From Palaeococcus ferrophilus DSM 13482 (GTDB taxonomy: Archaea; Methanobacteriota_B; Thermococci; Thermococcales; Thermococcaceae), in the NCBI RefSeq assembly GCF_000966265.1, contig NZ_LANF01000019.1, forward strand, positions 248,001-312,000: DNA of 64,000 nt, in the 5' to 3' direction. Of this stretch, positions 53,609 to 62,489 are shown piece after piece (position 1 is the first letter of the stretch; every line of letters starts with the position of its first letter). Below the pieces are notes generated by a model that worked only from the letters and a program-made list of their open reading frames with translations, was not told the DNA's origin and ran no database searches. The position numbers and the translations under genes were made by a program.

Positions 53609-54895
53609 ATGAGACTTGCGCTGATTGATGGGGAACACTACCCGGAGGTTACGCGGTGGGCCCTCAGAAAGCTGAACGCAAAGATCGCGGTCTTTCTCGG
53701 CGGGAGTGAGAAGATAGGCTCCCTGGAGCAGCTTGAGAGAGAACTCGGCGTCATAGTGCTCCACGGTGGGGACTACCTTGAGACCCTAAGGAGGGCCCTT
53801 GAGAGCTTTCCCGTGAGCGAGGTCGTTGATTTGAGTGATGAGCCGGTTCTGAGCTATGAGGACAGGTTCAGGATAGCTTCGCTTCTGATGCGGTACGGCG
53901 TCCCGTACAGGGGGGCCGACTTCGAGTTCAAACCCCGGAATTTCAAAAAACTCCTCAACAAGCCATCAATAGCGGTCATAGGCACGGGGAAGCGCGTTGG
54001 AAAAACCGCCGTGAGTGGCTTTGTAGCCAGAACCCTACGGGAGGTGGCCAAACCCATAGTGGTCACCATGGGGCGCGGCGGGCCCGAGAGGCCGGAGGTG
54101 ATAGAAGGCGATAAAATCGAGATAACCCCCGAGTTCCTCCTTAAGCTCCTCGAGGAGGGGAAGCACGCTGCTTCGGACCACATAGAGGATGCCCTCACCT
54201 CGCGTGTCCTCACCATCGGCTGCAGAAGGGCCGGCGGCGGGATGGCGGGCTTTTCCTTCTTCGACGTTGTTGAGGAGGGCGTTAGAATAGCCAACGAGCG
54301 CGAGGGGGATGTAGTTATCCTCGAGGGCAGCGGGGCCACGTTTCCGGCCGTGAAGGCGGACGCTTACATAACGGTGGTTGGGGCGACCCAGCCCATCGAG
54401 TACGTGAGGAGCTACTTCGGCCCCTTCAGGGTGGGGATGGCCGACCTAGTCGTTATCACCATGGCGGACATGGCGGAGGAAGAGAAACTCCGCGCCCTAA
54501 AGTTGGAAGTTGGGGGGATAAATCCGAACGCGGAGATTCACGTAACCATCTTCCGCCCGAGGCCCCTCGGTGAGCTTGAGGGAAGGGTCCTGCTCGTGAT
54601 GACCGCTATAAAGGAAGCGGCCGAAAGGGTGGCGCGCTACATCGAGGAAACCTACGGCGTGGAAGTGGTTGGCATAAGTCCAAACCTCTCCAACAGGCCC
54701 CTCCTTAGGGAAGACATGAGGAGGTACGACTTTGACACCGTTCTCGTGGAGCTGAAGGCTGCCGCGGTTGACGTGGTGACTAGGGAAGCCCTCGCGAGGG
54801 GCAAAAACGTTGTGTACATGGACAACGAACCCGTGAACGTGGATGGAAAAGACCTCGCTATAGCTGTGAAGGAACTCTACAGAAGGATTGGTTGA
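53609..54895 (+). CDS. Cyclic 2,3-diphosphoglycerate synthetase-like protein
   Basis: A 428-residue P-loop protein with the features of cyclic 2,3-diphosphoglycerate synthetase. The start MRLALIDGEHYPEVTRWAL and the P-loop VIGTGKRVGKTAVSG are typical. So are TMGRGGPERPEVI and VVILEGSGATFPAVKAD. The enzyme closes 2,3-DPG to its cyclic form with ATP in Methanothermus fervidus, where the product protects proteins from heat. Thermococcales have homologues, but their product is less certain. The TATA box and a Gly-rich leader fix the start at 53609. Its stop codon directly abuts the 3' end of the convergent 5S rRNA gene. Confidence 0.85.
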   Translation: MRLALIDGEHYPEVTRWALRKLNAKIAVFLGGSEKIGSLEQLERELGVIVLHGGDYLETLRRALESFPVSEVVDLSDEPVLSYEDRFRIASLLMRYGVPYRGADFEFKPRNFKKLLNKPSIAVIGTGKRVGKTAVSGFVARTLREVAKPIVVTMGRGGPERPEVIEGDKIEITPEFLLKLLEEGKHAASDHIEDALTSRVLTIGCRRAGGGMAGFSFFDVVEEGVRIANEREGDVVILEGSGATFPAVKADAYITVVGATQPIEYVRSYFGPFRVGMADLVVITMADMAEEEKLRALKLEVGGINPNAEIHVTIFRPRPLGELEGRVLLVMTAIKEAAERVARYIEETYGVEVVGISPNLSNRPLLREDMRRYDFDTVLVELKAAAVDVVTREALARGKNVVYMDNEPVNVDGKDLAIAVKELYRRIG

Positions 54896-55022
54896 GTGGC
54901 CGGCGGCGTCCCCGGGTTCCCGCCCCCTCTCGGAGGGCAGTACAACCGGGATCGCTGGCGGGCTTAACTTCCGGGGTCGAAACGAGTCCGGGTGTGACCC
55001 CGCCGCTATGACCGCCGTGCCA
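54896..55022 (-). rRNA. 5S ribosomal RNA, isolated copy
   Basis: On the minus strand the sequence from 55022 reads TGGCACGGCGGTCATAGCGG. It contains the diagnostic GACCCCGGAAGTTAAGCCC region and ends CGCCGCCGGCCAC, which pairs with the start. The length, about 127 nt, and the paired ends match archaeal 5S rRNA and closely resemble Pyrococcus 5S as I recall it. The TATA box at 55044-55051 is placed exactly for initiation at 55022-55023. No 16S or 23S gene is near, in agreement with Thermococcales, which keep an unlinked 5S copy. The 3' end abuts the stop codon of the cDPG synthetase gene. Confidence 0.93.
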
Positions 55023-55040
55023 ACCACTACTCTCCAAGGA

Positions 55041-55056
55041 GGGTTTATAAACTTTA
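55041..55056. promoter_or_regulatory. Palindromic TATA box serving the 5S gene and possibly the divergent gene
   Basis: TTTATAAA (55044-55051) is symmetrical. Toward the minus strand it lies about 25 nt before the 5S start, with an A-rich BRE-like AGTAAAG. Toward the plus strand it lies about 25 nt before the ATG at 55072, where initiation would give a leaderless mRNA. Confidence 0.6.
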
Positions 55057-55059
55057 CTC

Positions 55060-55929
55060 ATGGTGGCCCCCATGTGGAAGAAGATACTCGCGGTGCTGGG
55101 GATACTCGCGGATGAGATGGCGGTCCTGGTTATCCTCGCCTTCATCCTTCCGGCCATGGGGATAAGGGTTCCGCCCAAAATAATCGTCCTCGTGATCGCA
55201 ATTCTCCTAATCAAGGACATAGTGTTCATCCCTCTCCTCCTTCCGGTGCTTGAAAAGAGGGCCACCACCGGCAGGGAGGCCCTCCTCGGGGAGAGGGCGA
55301 GGGTCGTCGAGGAGCTCTCCCCCCAGGGCCTCGTCAAACTGGGAAGCGAACTCTGGCGGGCCGAGTGCCTCAACGGAAGCGCTCGAAGGGGAGAAGAGGT
55401 CGTGGTGGTCGGAGTTAGGGGGAACGTCCTGCTCGTGGAGCGCCGTGCCCGTAGGGAGATGTTTAAAAAGGCAGCCCCTGAGGGGAAAGGGGGTGTGGTT
55501 ATGGTAAGGATAATGCCCGTTGACAGGATGGATGACGAGGAGGTTAGGGAAATACTCACAAATTACCGGAAGATAGCGCTCGTTGGGGCCTCACCGAAAC
55601 CGGAGCGCGACGCCAACAGGGTCATGCGCTACCTCCTGGAGCACGGCTACGAGGTTTACCCCGTGAACCCGCGCTACGACGAGGTGCTCGGGAGGAAGTG
55701 CTACCCGAGCGTGCTTGAGGTTCCCGATGAGGTGGAGATAGTTGACCTCTTCGTTAGGCCCGAGTTCACGATGGACTACGTCGAGCAGGCCGTGAAGAAG
55801 GGGGCGAAGGTGGTGTGGTTCCAGTTCAGGACGTACGACAGGGATGCCTTCAAGAGGGCCAGGGAGATGGGGCTGACCGCCGTGGCCCACCGCTGCATAA
55901 AGCAGGAGCACGAGAGGCTCTTAGGGTGA
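55060..55929 (+). CDS. NfeD-like membrane domain fused to a CoA-binding domain
   Basis: A 289-residue frame with two parts. Residues 1 to about 140 resemble NfeD-type proteins: two hydrophobic helices (VLVILAFILPAMGI, IIVLVIAILLIKDIVFIPLLL), then a small OB-like beta domain ending VVVVGVRGNVLLVER. Residues about 148-289 form a CoA-binding (YccU/PH1109-like) Rossmann domain: KIALVGASPKPERDANRVMRY, VYPVNPRYDEVLGRKCYPS and HRCIKQEHERLLG. Relatives of the second part are usually stand-alone proteins of about 140 residues. GGGGGTG stands five bases before an in-frame ATG at 55501, exactly where such a protein would start. Both fused and separate products are possible. The first start is 55060 or, if leaderless, 55072. 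Confidence 0.8.
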   Translation: MVAPMWKKILAVLGILADEMAVLVILAFILPAMGIRVPPKIIVLVIAILLIKDIVFIPLLLPVLEKRATTGREALLGERARVVEELSPQGLVKLGSELWRAECLNGSARRGEEVVVVGVRGNVLLVERRARREMFKKAAPEGKGGVVMVRIMPVDRMDDEEVREILTNYRKIALVGASPKPERDANRVMRYLLEHGYEVYPVNPRYDEVLGRKCYPSVLEVPDEVEIVDLFVRPEFTMDYVEQAVKKGAKVVWFQFRTYDRDAFKRAREMGLTAVAHRCIKQEHERLLG

Positions 55930-55933
55930 TTGG

Positions 55934-57280
55934 ATGGAGATAACGATAAAACTCACCCTCCAGGAGTTCATAGCCGAGATACTCACAGAGATAGAGGAGC
56001 TCAACCTCTCGGCAAAGCACGCCCTTGAGAGGGCCTTTCGCAACGTCGTCGAGAGGGAGCGCTTTCGCCCCATAGTCCACTCCTACGTCTTTGAAATCCT
56101 GAAGTGGAAGAAGAGGATAGACTTCACCATAAATTCCGTCCTCAGGGGCTCCACCCTTGAGAACCTCCCTCCCTTCTTGGCGAACCTCATGAGGATAGGC
56201 GTCTACGACATGAAGTACCGCAAAACACCGGCCCCGATAGCCACGGACTCCGTGGTCAGGGTGGTTAGGAAGCGCTACGGTAGCAAGAGGGCCAAGTTCG
56301 TCAACGCAGTCCTACGCTCCGTCGAGGGCTTTAACGAGGAGAAGGCGCTAAGGAAGCTGAAGGAGCGCGACCCGATAGAGTACCTCAGCGTCAAGTTCTC
56401 CCATCCAAGGTGGTACGTGGAGTACGCGATTGAGCTCCTCGGGCGGGACAGGGCGATAGCCCTCATGATAAGCAACAACCGCCCACAGCGCTACTACGTT
56501 AGGGTGAACCCACTGAAGACGGATATAGACTCCCTCAGGGACTACCTCGAGGAGAACGGGGTCAGGACGGCGCTAACGCCGCTGGATGACGTGCTAAAGG
56601 TTCTCGACTACGATACTCCCCTAACGAGGCTGAAATGGTATAGGGGGGGCTACTTCGTCATTCAGGACCTCGCGAGCGCTTACGTGGCCCACGTCCTTGC
56701 TCCCGAAAAGGGAGAACTCATCCTCGACCTCGCCGCCGCCCCTGGGAGCAAGACCTTCCACATGGCCCACCTCATGGAGAACACGGGGAAGATAATAGCC
56801 GTTGACTACTCCCGTGACAGGCTCGAGAGGATGAGGGAGAAGATGAAGCTCCTCGGCATTAAAAACGTCGAGCTCGTCCACGCGGACGGGCAGAGCTTCA
56901 GGTGGAGGGAGAAGTTCGACAAGGTTCTCCTCGATGCCCCCTGCTCCTCCTCGGGCACATACAGGCAGTTCCCGGATGTAAAGTGGAGCTTCGACGAGGA
57001 GAAGATAAGGAAGGTCATAAGCGTTCAGAGGAACATGCTCCTCAACGCCTACGAGAACCTCCGCGAGGGAGGCGAGATGACCTACTCAACCTGCTCCATA
57101 AGGGTGGACGAGGATGAGGAGAACGTGAAGTTCGCCCTCAGAAAGGGCTTCGAGCTCGTTGACTACCCCTTCTCATGGGGTTCCCGCGGCTTCACGGAAA
57201 TAGGGGAAAGGGTCTTCAGGGCTTGGACCCACGAACACGACTGCAACAGCTTCTTCATAGCCAAGCTGAGGAAGCCCTAA
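55934..57280 (+). CDS. RsmB/NOP2/Sun-family RNA m5C methyltransferase
   Basis: A 448-residue RNA cytosine-5 methyltransferase. A NusB-like helical domain occupies residues 1 to about 150, as in RsmB. The Rossmann methyltransferase follows with SAM motif LDLAAAPGSKTFHMAHL. Both catalytic cysteines are present, in DAPCSSSG and TYSTCSIR. The enzyme methylates cytosine in rRNA or tRNA; the target cannot be read from sequence. It starts five bases after the preceding stop and probably shares its transcript. Its stop overlaps the convergent QueD-like gene by four bases. Confidence 0.92.
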   Translation: MEITIKLTLQEFIAEILTEIEELNLSAKHALERAFRNVVERERFRPIVHSYVFEILKWKKRIDFTINSVLRGSTLENLPPFLANLMRIGVYDMKYRKTPAPIATDSVVRVVRKRYGSKRAKFVNAVLRSVEGFNEEKALRKLKERDPIEYLSVKFSHPRWYVEYAIELLGRDRAIALMISNNRPQRYYVRVNPLKTDIDSLRDYLEENGVRTALTPLDDVLKVLDYDTPLTRLKWYRGGYFVIQDLASAYVAHVLAPEKGELILDLAAAPGSKTFHMAHLMENTGKIIAVDYSRDRLERMREKMKLLGIKNVELVHADGQSFRWREKFDKVLLDAPCSSSGTYRQFPDVKWSFDEEKIRKVISVQRNMLLNAYENLREGGEMTYSTCSIRVDEDEENVKFALRKGFELVDYPFSWGSRGFTEIGERVFRAWTHEHDCNSFFIAKLRKP

Positions 57281-57735
57281 CACTCGAGGGTCACCTCGGC
57301 GTAGCTCCTTGGGTCCTCCCATACCTTTACCCTTATCCTCCTCACGTTCTCCCCTGCCTTCTCCGCTATTCTCTCCGCGAACCACTCCGCTATGTACTCG
57401 GCAGTGACGTTGGGCTTGTCCAGAACAACGGCCTCGTCCTCTGGGAGCTCCAGTCTCTTCCCGTTCTTCTCGATAACGAGAACGCCGTCCTTCCTCTTCG
57501 CTACCCACTCCCCGCTCACGAGTATCCTGTGGTCGAGGAGTTTTATCAGGTTGCTGAGGTGGTTGAAGTCAAACACCATACCGTTCTCGTTGAGCTCGCC
57601 CCATATCTCAACGTCCACGTTGTAGGTGTGCCCGTGTATGCGGAGGCACTTGCTCTCATAGGGGAGGACTAGAAAGTGTGAGCTGTCAAAGTCCTTGTGC
57701 CATCCTATCTTTCTCTCCGTAACCTTGAACCCCAT
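57277..57735 (-). CDS. 6-pyruvoyl-tetrahydropterin synthase / QueD family enzyme
   Basis: A 152-residue T-fold enzyme. Zinc ligands are present: an N-terminal His (DSSHFLVL) and the HGH of CLRIHGHTYNVDV. The catalytic Cys is four residues before the HGH. The conserved Glu near the end is in VKVWEDPRSYAEV. In archaea, QueD makes 6-carboxytetrahydropterin for archaeosine, and related forms serve other pterins. The C-x3-HGH arrangement matches QueD. GTGAGGTG precedes the ATG chosen. An in-frame start four codons upstream is less well placed. Confidence 0.88.
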   Translation of the reverse strand: MGFKVTERKIGWHKDFDSSHFLVLPYESKCLRIHGHTYNVDVEIWGELNENGMVFDFNHLSNLIKLLDHRILVSGEWVAKRKDGVLVIEKNGKRLELPEDEAVVLDKPNVTAEYIAEWFAERIAEKAGENVRRIRVKVWEDPRSYAEVTLEC

Positions 57736-57782
57736 ACACCTCACCACCCGTGGCTCTTCAGGGGACTACTTAAACCTTCCCT

Positions 57783-58130
57783 TCATCCCTCAAAGGCCTC
57801 GTAAAGCCTCTCATTCCCCCTCTCTTCCACGAGCCTCGCCTCGTAAGTCCTGACGCGCCCGTTGGTGCTGACCTCCACGACAACCCGGCTCGGATTACTC
57901 TTTACCTTCTCCTCGAAGGTTCTTGTCTCTATGGCCTGGGTGAAAACATCACCGACGCGCTCGAACTTGAAAACAATCGTGTCCCCTTCCAGCTCGTAAC
58001 CCCTATAAACCGCTCCGCCCATGCGGAACGTCATCCGTAGCTTTATCACACGCTCACCCCCGTACGTGTAGATCATCCCCACAAGCAGGACCGCCAGAAC
58101 CAGCCCCGCGACAAGTGCAATCCTCCTCAT
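57783..58130 (-). CDS. Small membrane-anchored extracellular protein, unknown
   Basis: A 115-residue protein with one N-terminal hydrophobic helix (VAGLVLAVLLVGMIYTY) preceded by RR. A beta-rich external domain follows, with no Cys. It is not recognised. The start overlaps the stop of the TOPRIM-like gene (ATGA) so the two are co-transcribed. The pairing of a TOPRIM protein and a membrane-anchored protein is odd and is noted below. Confidence 0.65.
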   Translation of the reverse strand: MRRIALVAGLVLAVLLVGMIYTYGGERVIKLRMTFRMGGAVYRGYELEGDTIVFKFERVGDVFTQAIETRTFEEKVKSNPSRVVVEVSTNGRVRTYEARLVEERGNERLYEAFEG

Positions 58131-59074
58131 ACATCTCCCCCCAGCACGCTTATTATCTCCCCGTCTATTGGGGCATAACGCGCTATCCTCGGCCCGTCCC
58201 TCACCTTGAGGTACCTGAGCCCGAACTCTCCGAAGACCCTCCCCAGCACTTCCGAGCCCTTGTCCTCGTGGCCTTTAATGAGCTCCTCCACCCTTGCCTC
58301 GTCCACTTCCACTCCCTTCTCGCGGAGAACCATCGTCACTGCATGCGCGTCCAGCAGGTAATCCTCAATCTCGCCCCGCTCCCACACGTGTACCCCTTCC
58401 ATAGGCCCATCGAAGTCCCCGTCCACGACCGCTTTTGCTCCCCTGGGGAGTTCGCGAAGGGATCTGAGCACGTCCTTCCCTCCCAGCCGTACGAAGCCAA
58501 CCCTGAGCCCGAGCCTCCCCGCGAATACCTCCAGGATTCTCTCGTCGGACTCCCCCTCCACGAGAACCACCCTCTCAGAGAGGGATTTCATGAGCTTCAC
58601 CTTCCTATCGAGCCCCAGGGAGTCAACGAAGACCAGCTCGCTTCCGTTGAAGAAGTACGCCCTCTCTCCTTCGGGCACGGAGTTTACGTCCACCTCTACG
58701 AACTCCTGAACCCTTCCCTTGTGCTCGATTTTGAGGGTTTTCTCTTCCCTAACCACGGCCATTTTCCCAAAGAGGGCCACCAGCTTTGGCAGATCCCTGA
58801 TGATGGCCTTGCCCCTCCGGCTCACGAGGGTGAATCGGGCCCCCCTCTCTGCCAGCTCTACTACAATGTGCCCAGGAACCTTCGTGCCCGTCAGAAACTC
58901 CACCTCTCTTGGGCTTAATTCAAAGCGCAAACGTGCGTACAACCCAGCTTTCCGCCGCCTTTTGACGAGCGCCTCCAGTGCCTCCTCTATGTGCGCTAAA
59001 ACGTCCTCCTCCGTTGGGTTTATTATGTAGTTTCTTCTACCGATAATCGGGAGGGACAGTGTGATTTTACGCAT
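58127..59074 (-). CDS. TOPRIM-like domain protein
   Basis: A 315-residue protein. The central segment VVLVEGESDERILEVFAGRL carries the conserved Glu of a TOPRIM fold. AKAVVDGDFDGP about 45 residues later carries the DxD, and a further acidic stretch EIEDYLLD follows. This spacing is seen in OLD-type nucleases and other TOPRIM proteins. The N-terminal half is rich in charged residues and has no P-loop, so this is not a full OLD ATPase-nuclease. The ATG at 59074 is chosen for GGGGATG upstream; the ATG at 59080 is possible. Its partner is the small membrane protein. Confidence 0.7.
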   Translation of the reverse strand: MRKITLSLPIIGRRNYIINPTEEDVLAHIEEALEALVKRRRKAGLYARLRFELSPREVEFLTGTKVPGHIVVELAERGARFTLVSRRGKAIIRDLPKLVALFGKMAVVREEKTLKIEHKGRVQEFVEVDVNSVPEGERAYFFNGSELVFVDSLGLDRKVKLMKSLSERVVLVEGESDERILEVFAGRLGLRVGFVRLGGKDVLRSLRELPRGAKAVVDGDFDGPMEGVHVWERGEIEDYLLDAHAVTMVLREKGVEVDEARVEELIKGHEDKGSEVLGRVFGEFGLRYLKVRDGPRIARYAPIDGEIISVLGGDV

Positions 59075-59702
59075 TGGCATCCCCTACTTAGTTACACCCG
59101 GCCCCTTTTATCGGTTTCTTTGGATAGAAAAAAACGACGTATTTGGGGCTAATTGGCAATATCCAACGTTTTAAGCCTCGATTGGGCAAAAAGTTCCTTT
59201 ATCTTCCTCCTTAATATTTTTAGGTTGGCCTAACTCCTGCGCGGGTTGTCTCTCAGATTTTTCAGAGATTTGTTACGTTTAATCGGAATATCGTATTTTA
59301 AGTTTATTAATAGTATTAACATTGAATTATAAAATCATTAGAAAAATTACCTATTTAACTACTCAATATTGTAGTACCTTATTTTGTTTTCATCTCCTGT
59401 ATTGTATTTTTATCCAATTAATATTAACTAAAATAGTAAAAAATAATGATTTTTTACCACTGCATTTGATGGATGCTCCCGGGGAGATGCCCACGGCCCT
59501 ACCTTTTGCGCCTTTTCGCCTAGTGTTCTATGAATAGTCGGGCTTTTATCCTCAAATTGGCCATTACAATTAACAGTGGTAGCTCACCGGGATACGGTAC
59601 GGTGATCGGAGGCAAGCTCCTAGGAGGGAACGCCTTTAAGGCTTGCAGTTTTCACTTGTTAACGACCAGGGAACCAGTTCCTGAAGGTGGCTAACCGGGG
59701 CA

Positions 59703-59852
59703 ATGTCCTCCGAGGAGCTCAACGAATCCAAAAATGGAGTGGGACCTTTGAGAACCCCTCAAACCCTGCATCCATCGGCGGGTGTTCCAACAAATAGCCG
59801 ACCCTTAGGAGGGGAGGAAGCCAGCGGTGGAATTCATACCCTTTATGGGTAG
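59703..59852 (+). pseudogene. Remnant of a TnpB C-terminus
   Basis: A 49-codon frame reads MSSEELNESKNGVGPLRTPQ and continues to HTLYG before TAG. The RTPQT motif is shared with the intact TnpB tail (RTPQTSLSLARG). The 14-base block AGAACCCCTCAAAC is identical at 59751-59764 and 22882-22895. Upstream the same frame hits a stop at 59682, and no RuvC motif is seen, so only the 3' end survives. It may also preserve part of a right-end guide-RNA scaffold. Confidence 0.5.
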
Positions 59853-60118
59853 CTCAACGCAAATTGTGGGACCCTCAAAAAAGATTATGCCTCCCTCGAT
59901 TCGCTTTCTAAACCCCAAGGTCTTCACGTGCCTTGTGAGCCTCTAGCGTCTCTTCTCCCTGCTGGTAGATTGTCCAAAAAGGTTGGCGTATAGGGAGTTA
60001 AGGGGCATTGCGCGGGAAGACAAAACAACACTCCACTCTCTTTCGGCCTGTTGACGTTGACACCCCTTTGTGAGGGCACCTCATGATGGCCTTTTTAATG
60101 TACTAAGATATACTCCAG

Positions 60119-60148
60119 TTTTAGATATAATGTTGATTATATCTAAAA
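60119..60148. repeat. Perfect 13-bp inverted repeat
   Basis: TTTTAGATATAAT (60119-60131) and its exact complement ATTATATCTAAAA (60136-60148) are separated by GTTG. It could be an operator, a terminator hairpin or an element end. No gene is clearly attached to it. Confidence 0.85.
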
Positions 60149-60986
60149 TCCGTGCACAAAAAAGAGCACCCGCAAGCCCTCAGCCGGACAACTTGCACCC
60201 GGCTCTTAGGCTCCACTATAACGAGGGTAGTATCTTTGGAACACCCTCTATGAAACCTGATCAGGAGCAGTATAAACGTGCTTTTAGTTCCTTACGCAAC
60301 TGGTTTATTGACTTCGGCTGAAGTGGGCTACGGCGTTCTGCTTCGGCCTTTAGGGGATAGTAGGGAGGATTCTCGGATGAGGGAAGTTCATACTGAACAT
60401 TCTGGGAAGATCTTATCGCCCGCCTCGCCTTTCCATTATTTCGATGGGTGCAGTAGGTTGCTCAATTCGTATAGTCCTTTTTTGCATTTGGCTTATGGGC
60501 CGCTCGGGAGGTATGGCGGAGGGCACCGATAGTAGGGACGCTTCAACCAGAGCCGTATGGACGGACATCATCGGACTGATAACTACCTTTCATTGTAATG
60601 GCAAACTGGTTATGGAATAGCAGGACTTCTCGCGTGAATACTCTCCTTTTGATGCACCACCCGCATTTTTGAAAGATTGAGTGATCAATTCTGTCCATTT
60701 AACGTACTAAAGTAGTATAAATTTGCAATTTTCTACTTTTTATAATTGTTTTAAATACATTTAATTATATGAGGGGCATTTGAAACTTGATTATTTAATA
60801 AAAATCACATTTTAATATTTTATAATTAAATGATTTTTAATAAGATTAATAAAAACAAATAAAATAAAGTTATTAAATTTAAGAATATGGTTAGTAGCAA
60901 TTCACCGAAAAATCCAGGAGATAAACTGCAGCAAAGACAGCAAGAGGGCACCCAAAGAAAAAGCATTAGAAAGGCAAAAAAAGGAA

Positions 60987-62351
60987 TTAATAGTCTGTAG
61001 GGGCTTCTTTCCGCTCTTTCTCCTCTATAAATACCAGAACGCTGTCCACTATCCGCGGTGCAAGCCCAATGTAGTTCTCAGGCTTTAGCGCTTTGAAGTC
61101 CTCTTCACTCAGGAACTCCCTCGCGGTCTCGTCCTCCCTCACGACCTCAAGGAGGTCCCTGCCCTCGCTGAAGGCCCTCATCGCCAGCCCCCTCACCAGC
61201 TCGTGCGCCTCCTGCCTCCCCATGCCTTTCTCAGTCAGCTTCAGCATCAGCGGCTCGGCCATTATGAGATTCTTCGTCATGTAGAGGTTCCTCTCAATGT
61301 TCTCCGGGAAGAACTCAAGGCCAGAGAGCACCTTTATCATGTTCTTCAGCATCTCGTCCAGGAGAACGAAGCTCTCCGGCAGAATGACGCGCTCGACCGA
61401 GGAATTGGTGAGGTCCCTCTCGTGCCAGAGGGGGTTGTTCAACAAAGCGGGAATCACGTTGGAGTAGAGAACCCTCGCTAAGCCACTAACCTTCTCGCTC
61501 CTTATGGGGTTCCTCTTGTGGGGCATGGTTGACGAGCCCACCTGCTTCTTCCCGAAGGGCTCGCTGACCTCAAGGATTTCAGTCCTTTGGAGGTTTCTGA
61601 TTTCAAGGGCGATCTTGTCGAGTGTTGAGGCAACGATGGCAAGGAAGGCCATGAGCTCCGCGTAAACGTCCCTCTGGATAATCTGGTTGCTTATCCTGGC
61701 GGGCCTTAGTCCGAGGTCTTCCATCACCAGCTCCTGTATCTCAAGCCCCTTATCGCCGAAGCTCGCCATGGTTCCGACGGCTCCACTCATCTGCCCCACG
61801 AGGATCCTCTCTTTGAGCTGGTTGAGCCTGTCTATGTGCCTCTGCACCTCGTCGAGCCATATCGCGAACTTCATGCCGTAGGTCGTGGGCACACCGTGCT
61901 GGCCGTGCGTCCTTCCTATGCAGACGGTGTACTTGTGCTCCCTCGCGAGGCGCTTGAGGACTGAGCGGAGCTCTTTCAAGTCCCTCTCAACTATCGCGAG
62001 GCTCTCCTTTATGAGGAGCGCGTTGGCGGTGTCTATAATGTCGTTTGAAGTCGCCCCAAGGTGGACGTATCTTCCATGCTCGCCGCAGACCTCACTTAAA
62101 GCCTTGACCACGGCCATTATGTCGTGATGTATCTCCGCCTCAATCTCCTTAACTCTTTCAAGCTTCACCCACTTTGTGTTCGCTCTCTCCGAGATAACCC
62201 TCGCGCTCTCCTCAGGGATGTTGCCGAGCTTCGCATGAGCCCTCGCGAGGGCAGCCTCAACGTCGAGCAACTTTTGCAGTTTGTTCTCCTCGTCCCAGAT
62301 TCTTCTCATCTCCTCGCTCCCGTACCTGTAATCAATGGGATGAACTGCCAT
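60987..62351 (-). CDS. purB: Adenylosuccinate lyase
   Basis: A 454-residue lyase of the fumarase/aspartase superfamily. It acts twice in purine synthesis: SAICAR to AICAR, and adenylosuccinate to AMP, releasing fumarate each time. The superfamily signature is GSSTMPHKRNP, with the catalytic Ser loop. The His of GRTHGQHGVPTTYG and the TSNDIIDT segment are also present. The length fits the family. GTGGTGAT lies just upstream of the ATG. It stands alone on the edge of the non-coding island. Confidence 0.96.
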   Translation of the reverse strand: MAVHPIDYRYGSEEMRRIWDEENKLQKLLDVEAALARAHAKLGNIPEESARVISERANTKWVKLERVKEIEAEIHHDIMAVVKALSEVCGEHGRYVHLGATSNDIIDTANALLIKESLAIVERDLKELRSVLKRLAREHKYTVCIGRTHGQHGVPTTYGMKFAIWLDEVQRHIDRLNQLKERILVGQMSGAVGTMASFGDKGLEIQELVMEDLGLRPARISNQIIQRDVYAELMAFLAIVASTLDKIALEIRNLQRTEILEVSEPFGKKQVGSSTMPHKRNPIRSEKVSGLARVLYSNVIPALLNNPLWHERDLTNSSVERVILPESFVLLDEMLKNMIKVLSGLEFFPENIERNLYMTKNLIMAEPLMLKLTEKGMGRQEAHELVRGLAMRAFSEGRDLLEVVREDETAREFLSEEDFKALKPENYIGLAPRIVDSVLVFIEEKERKEAPTDY

Positions 62352-62489
62352 TTTATCACCACTTGCGTGTAAGTTTTGCCCTTAAAATAGTTTTCTTTTT
62401 ACATAAATCTGTCTAAAGTTCAGGAGAGGCTATGCAGTGTTGACATCACCTTTTTAACTGAGGGGGTGTAACATTTAGGGGTGGTTTCC

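Larger units (their letters stand above)
59085..60986. other. 1.9-kb non-coding island with very AT-rich tracts and mobile-element debris
   Basis: No intact gene is supported between the TOPRIM-like gene and purB. Two tracts are extremely AT-rich, about 59260-59460 and 60690-60900; they contain long runs such as TTAATAGTATTAACATTG. Between them the DNA is of ordinary composition but its frames are broken. A TnpB tail remnant, a perfect 13-bp inverted repeat and a repeated TTTAAYGTACTAA sequence are present. Frames of about 80 codons at 60070 and 60278 lack ribosome binding sites and recognisable domains. Confidence 0.7.

Noticed and set aside
59322-59537. 71-codon frame in the AT-rich tract
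   Set aside because: Composition is that of AT-rich random sequence, and it has no ribosome binding site.
60070-60532. Two overlapping frames of about 83 codons in the non-coding island
   Set aside because: No ribosome binding site, no recognisable domain and interrupted continuation in other frames; treated as decayed DNA.
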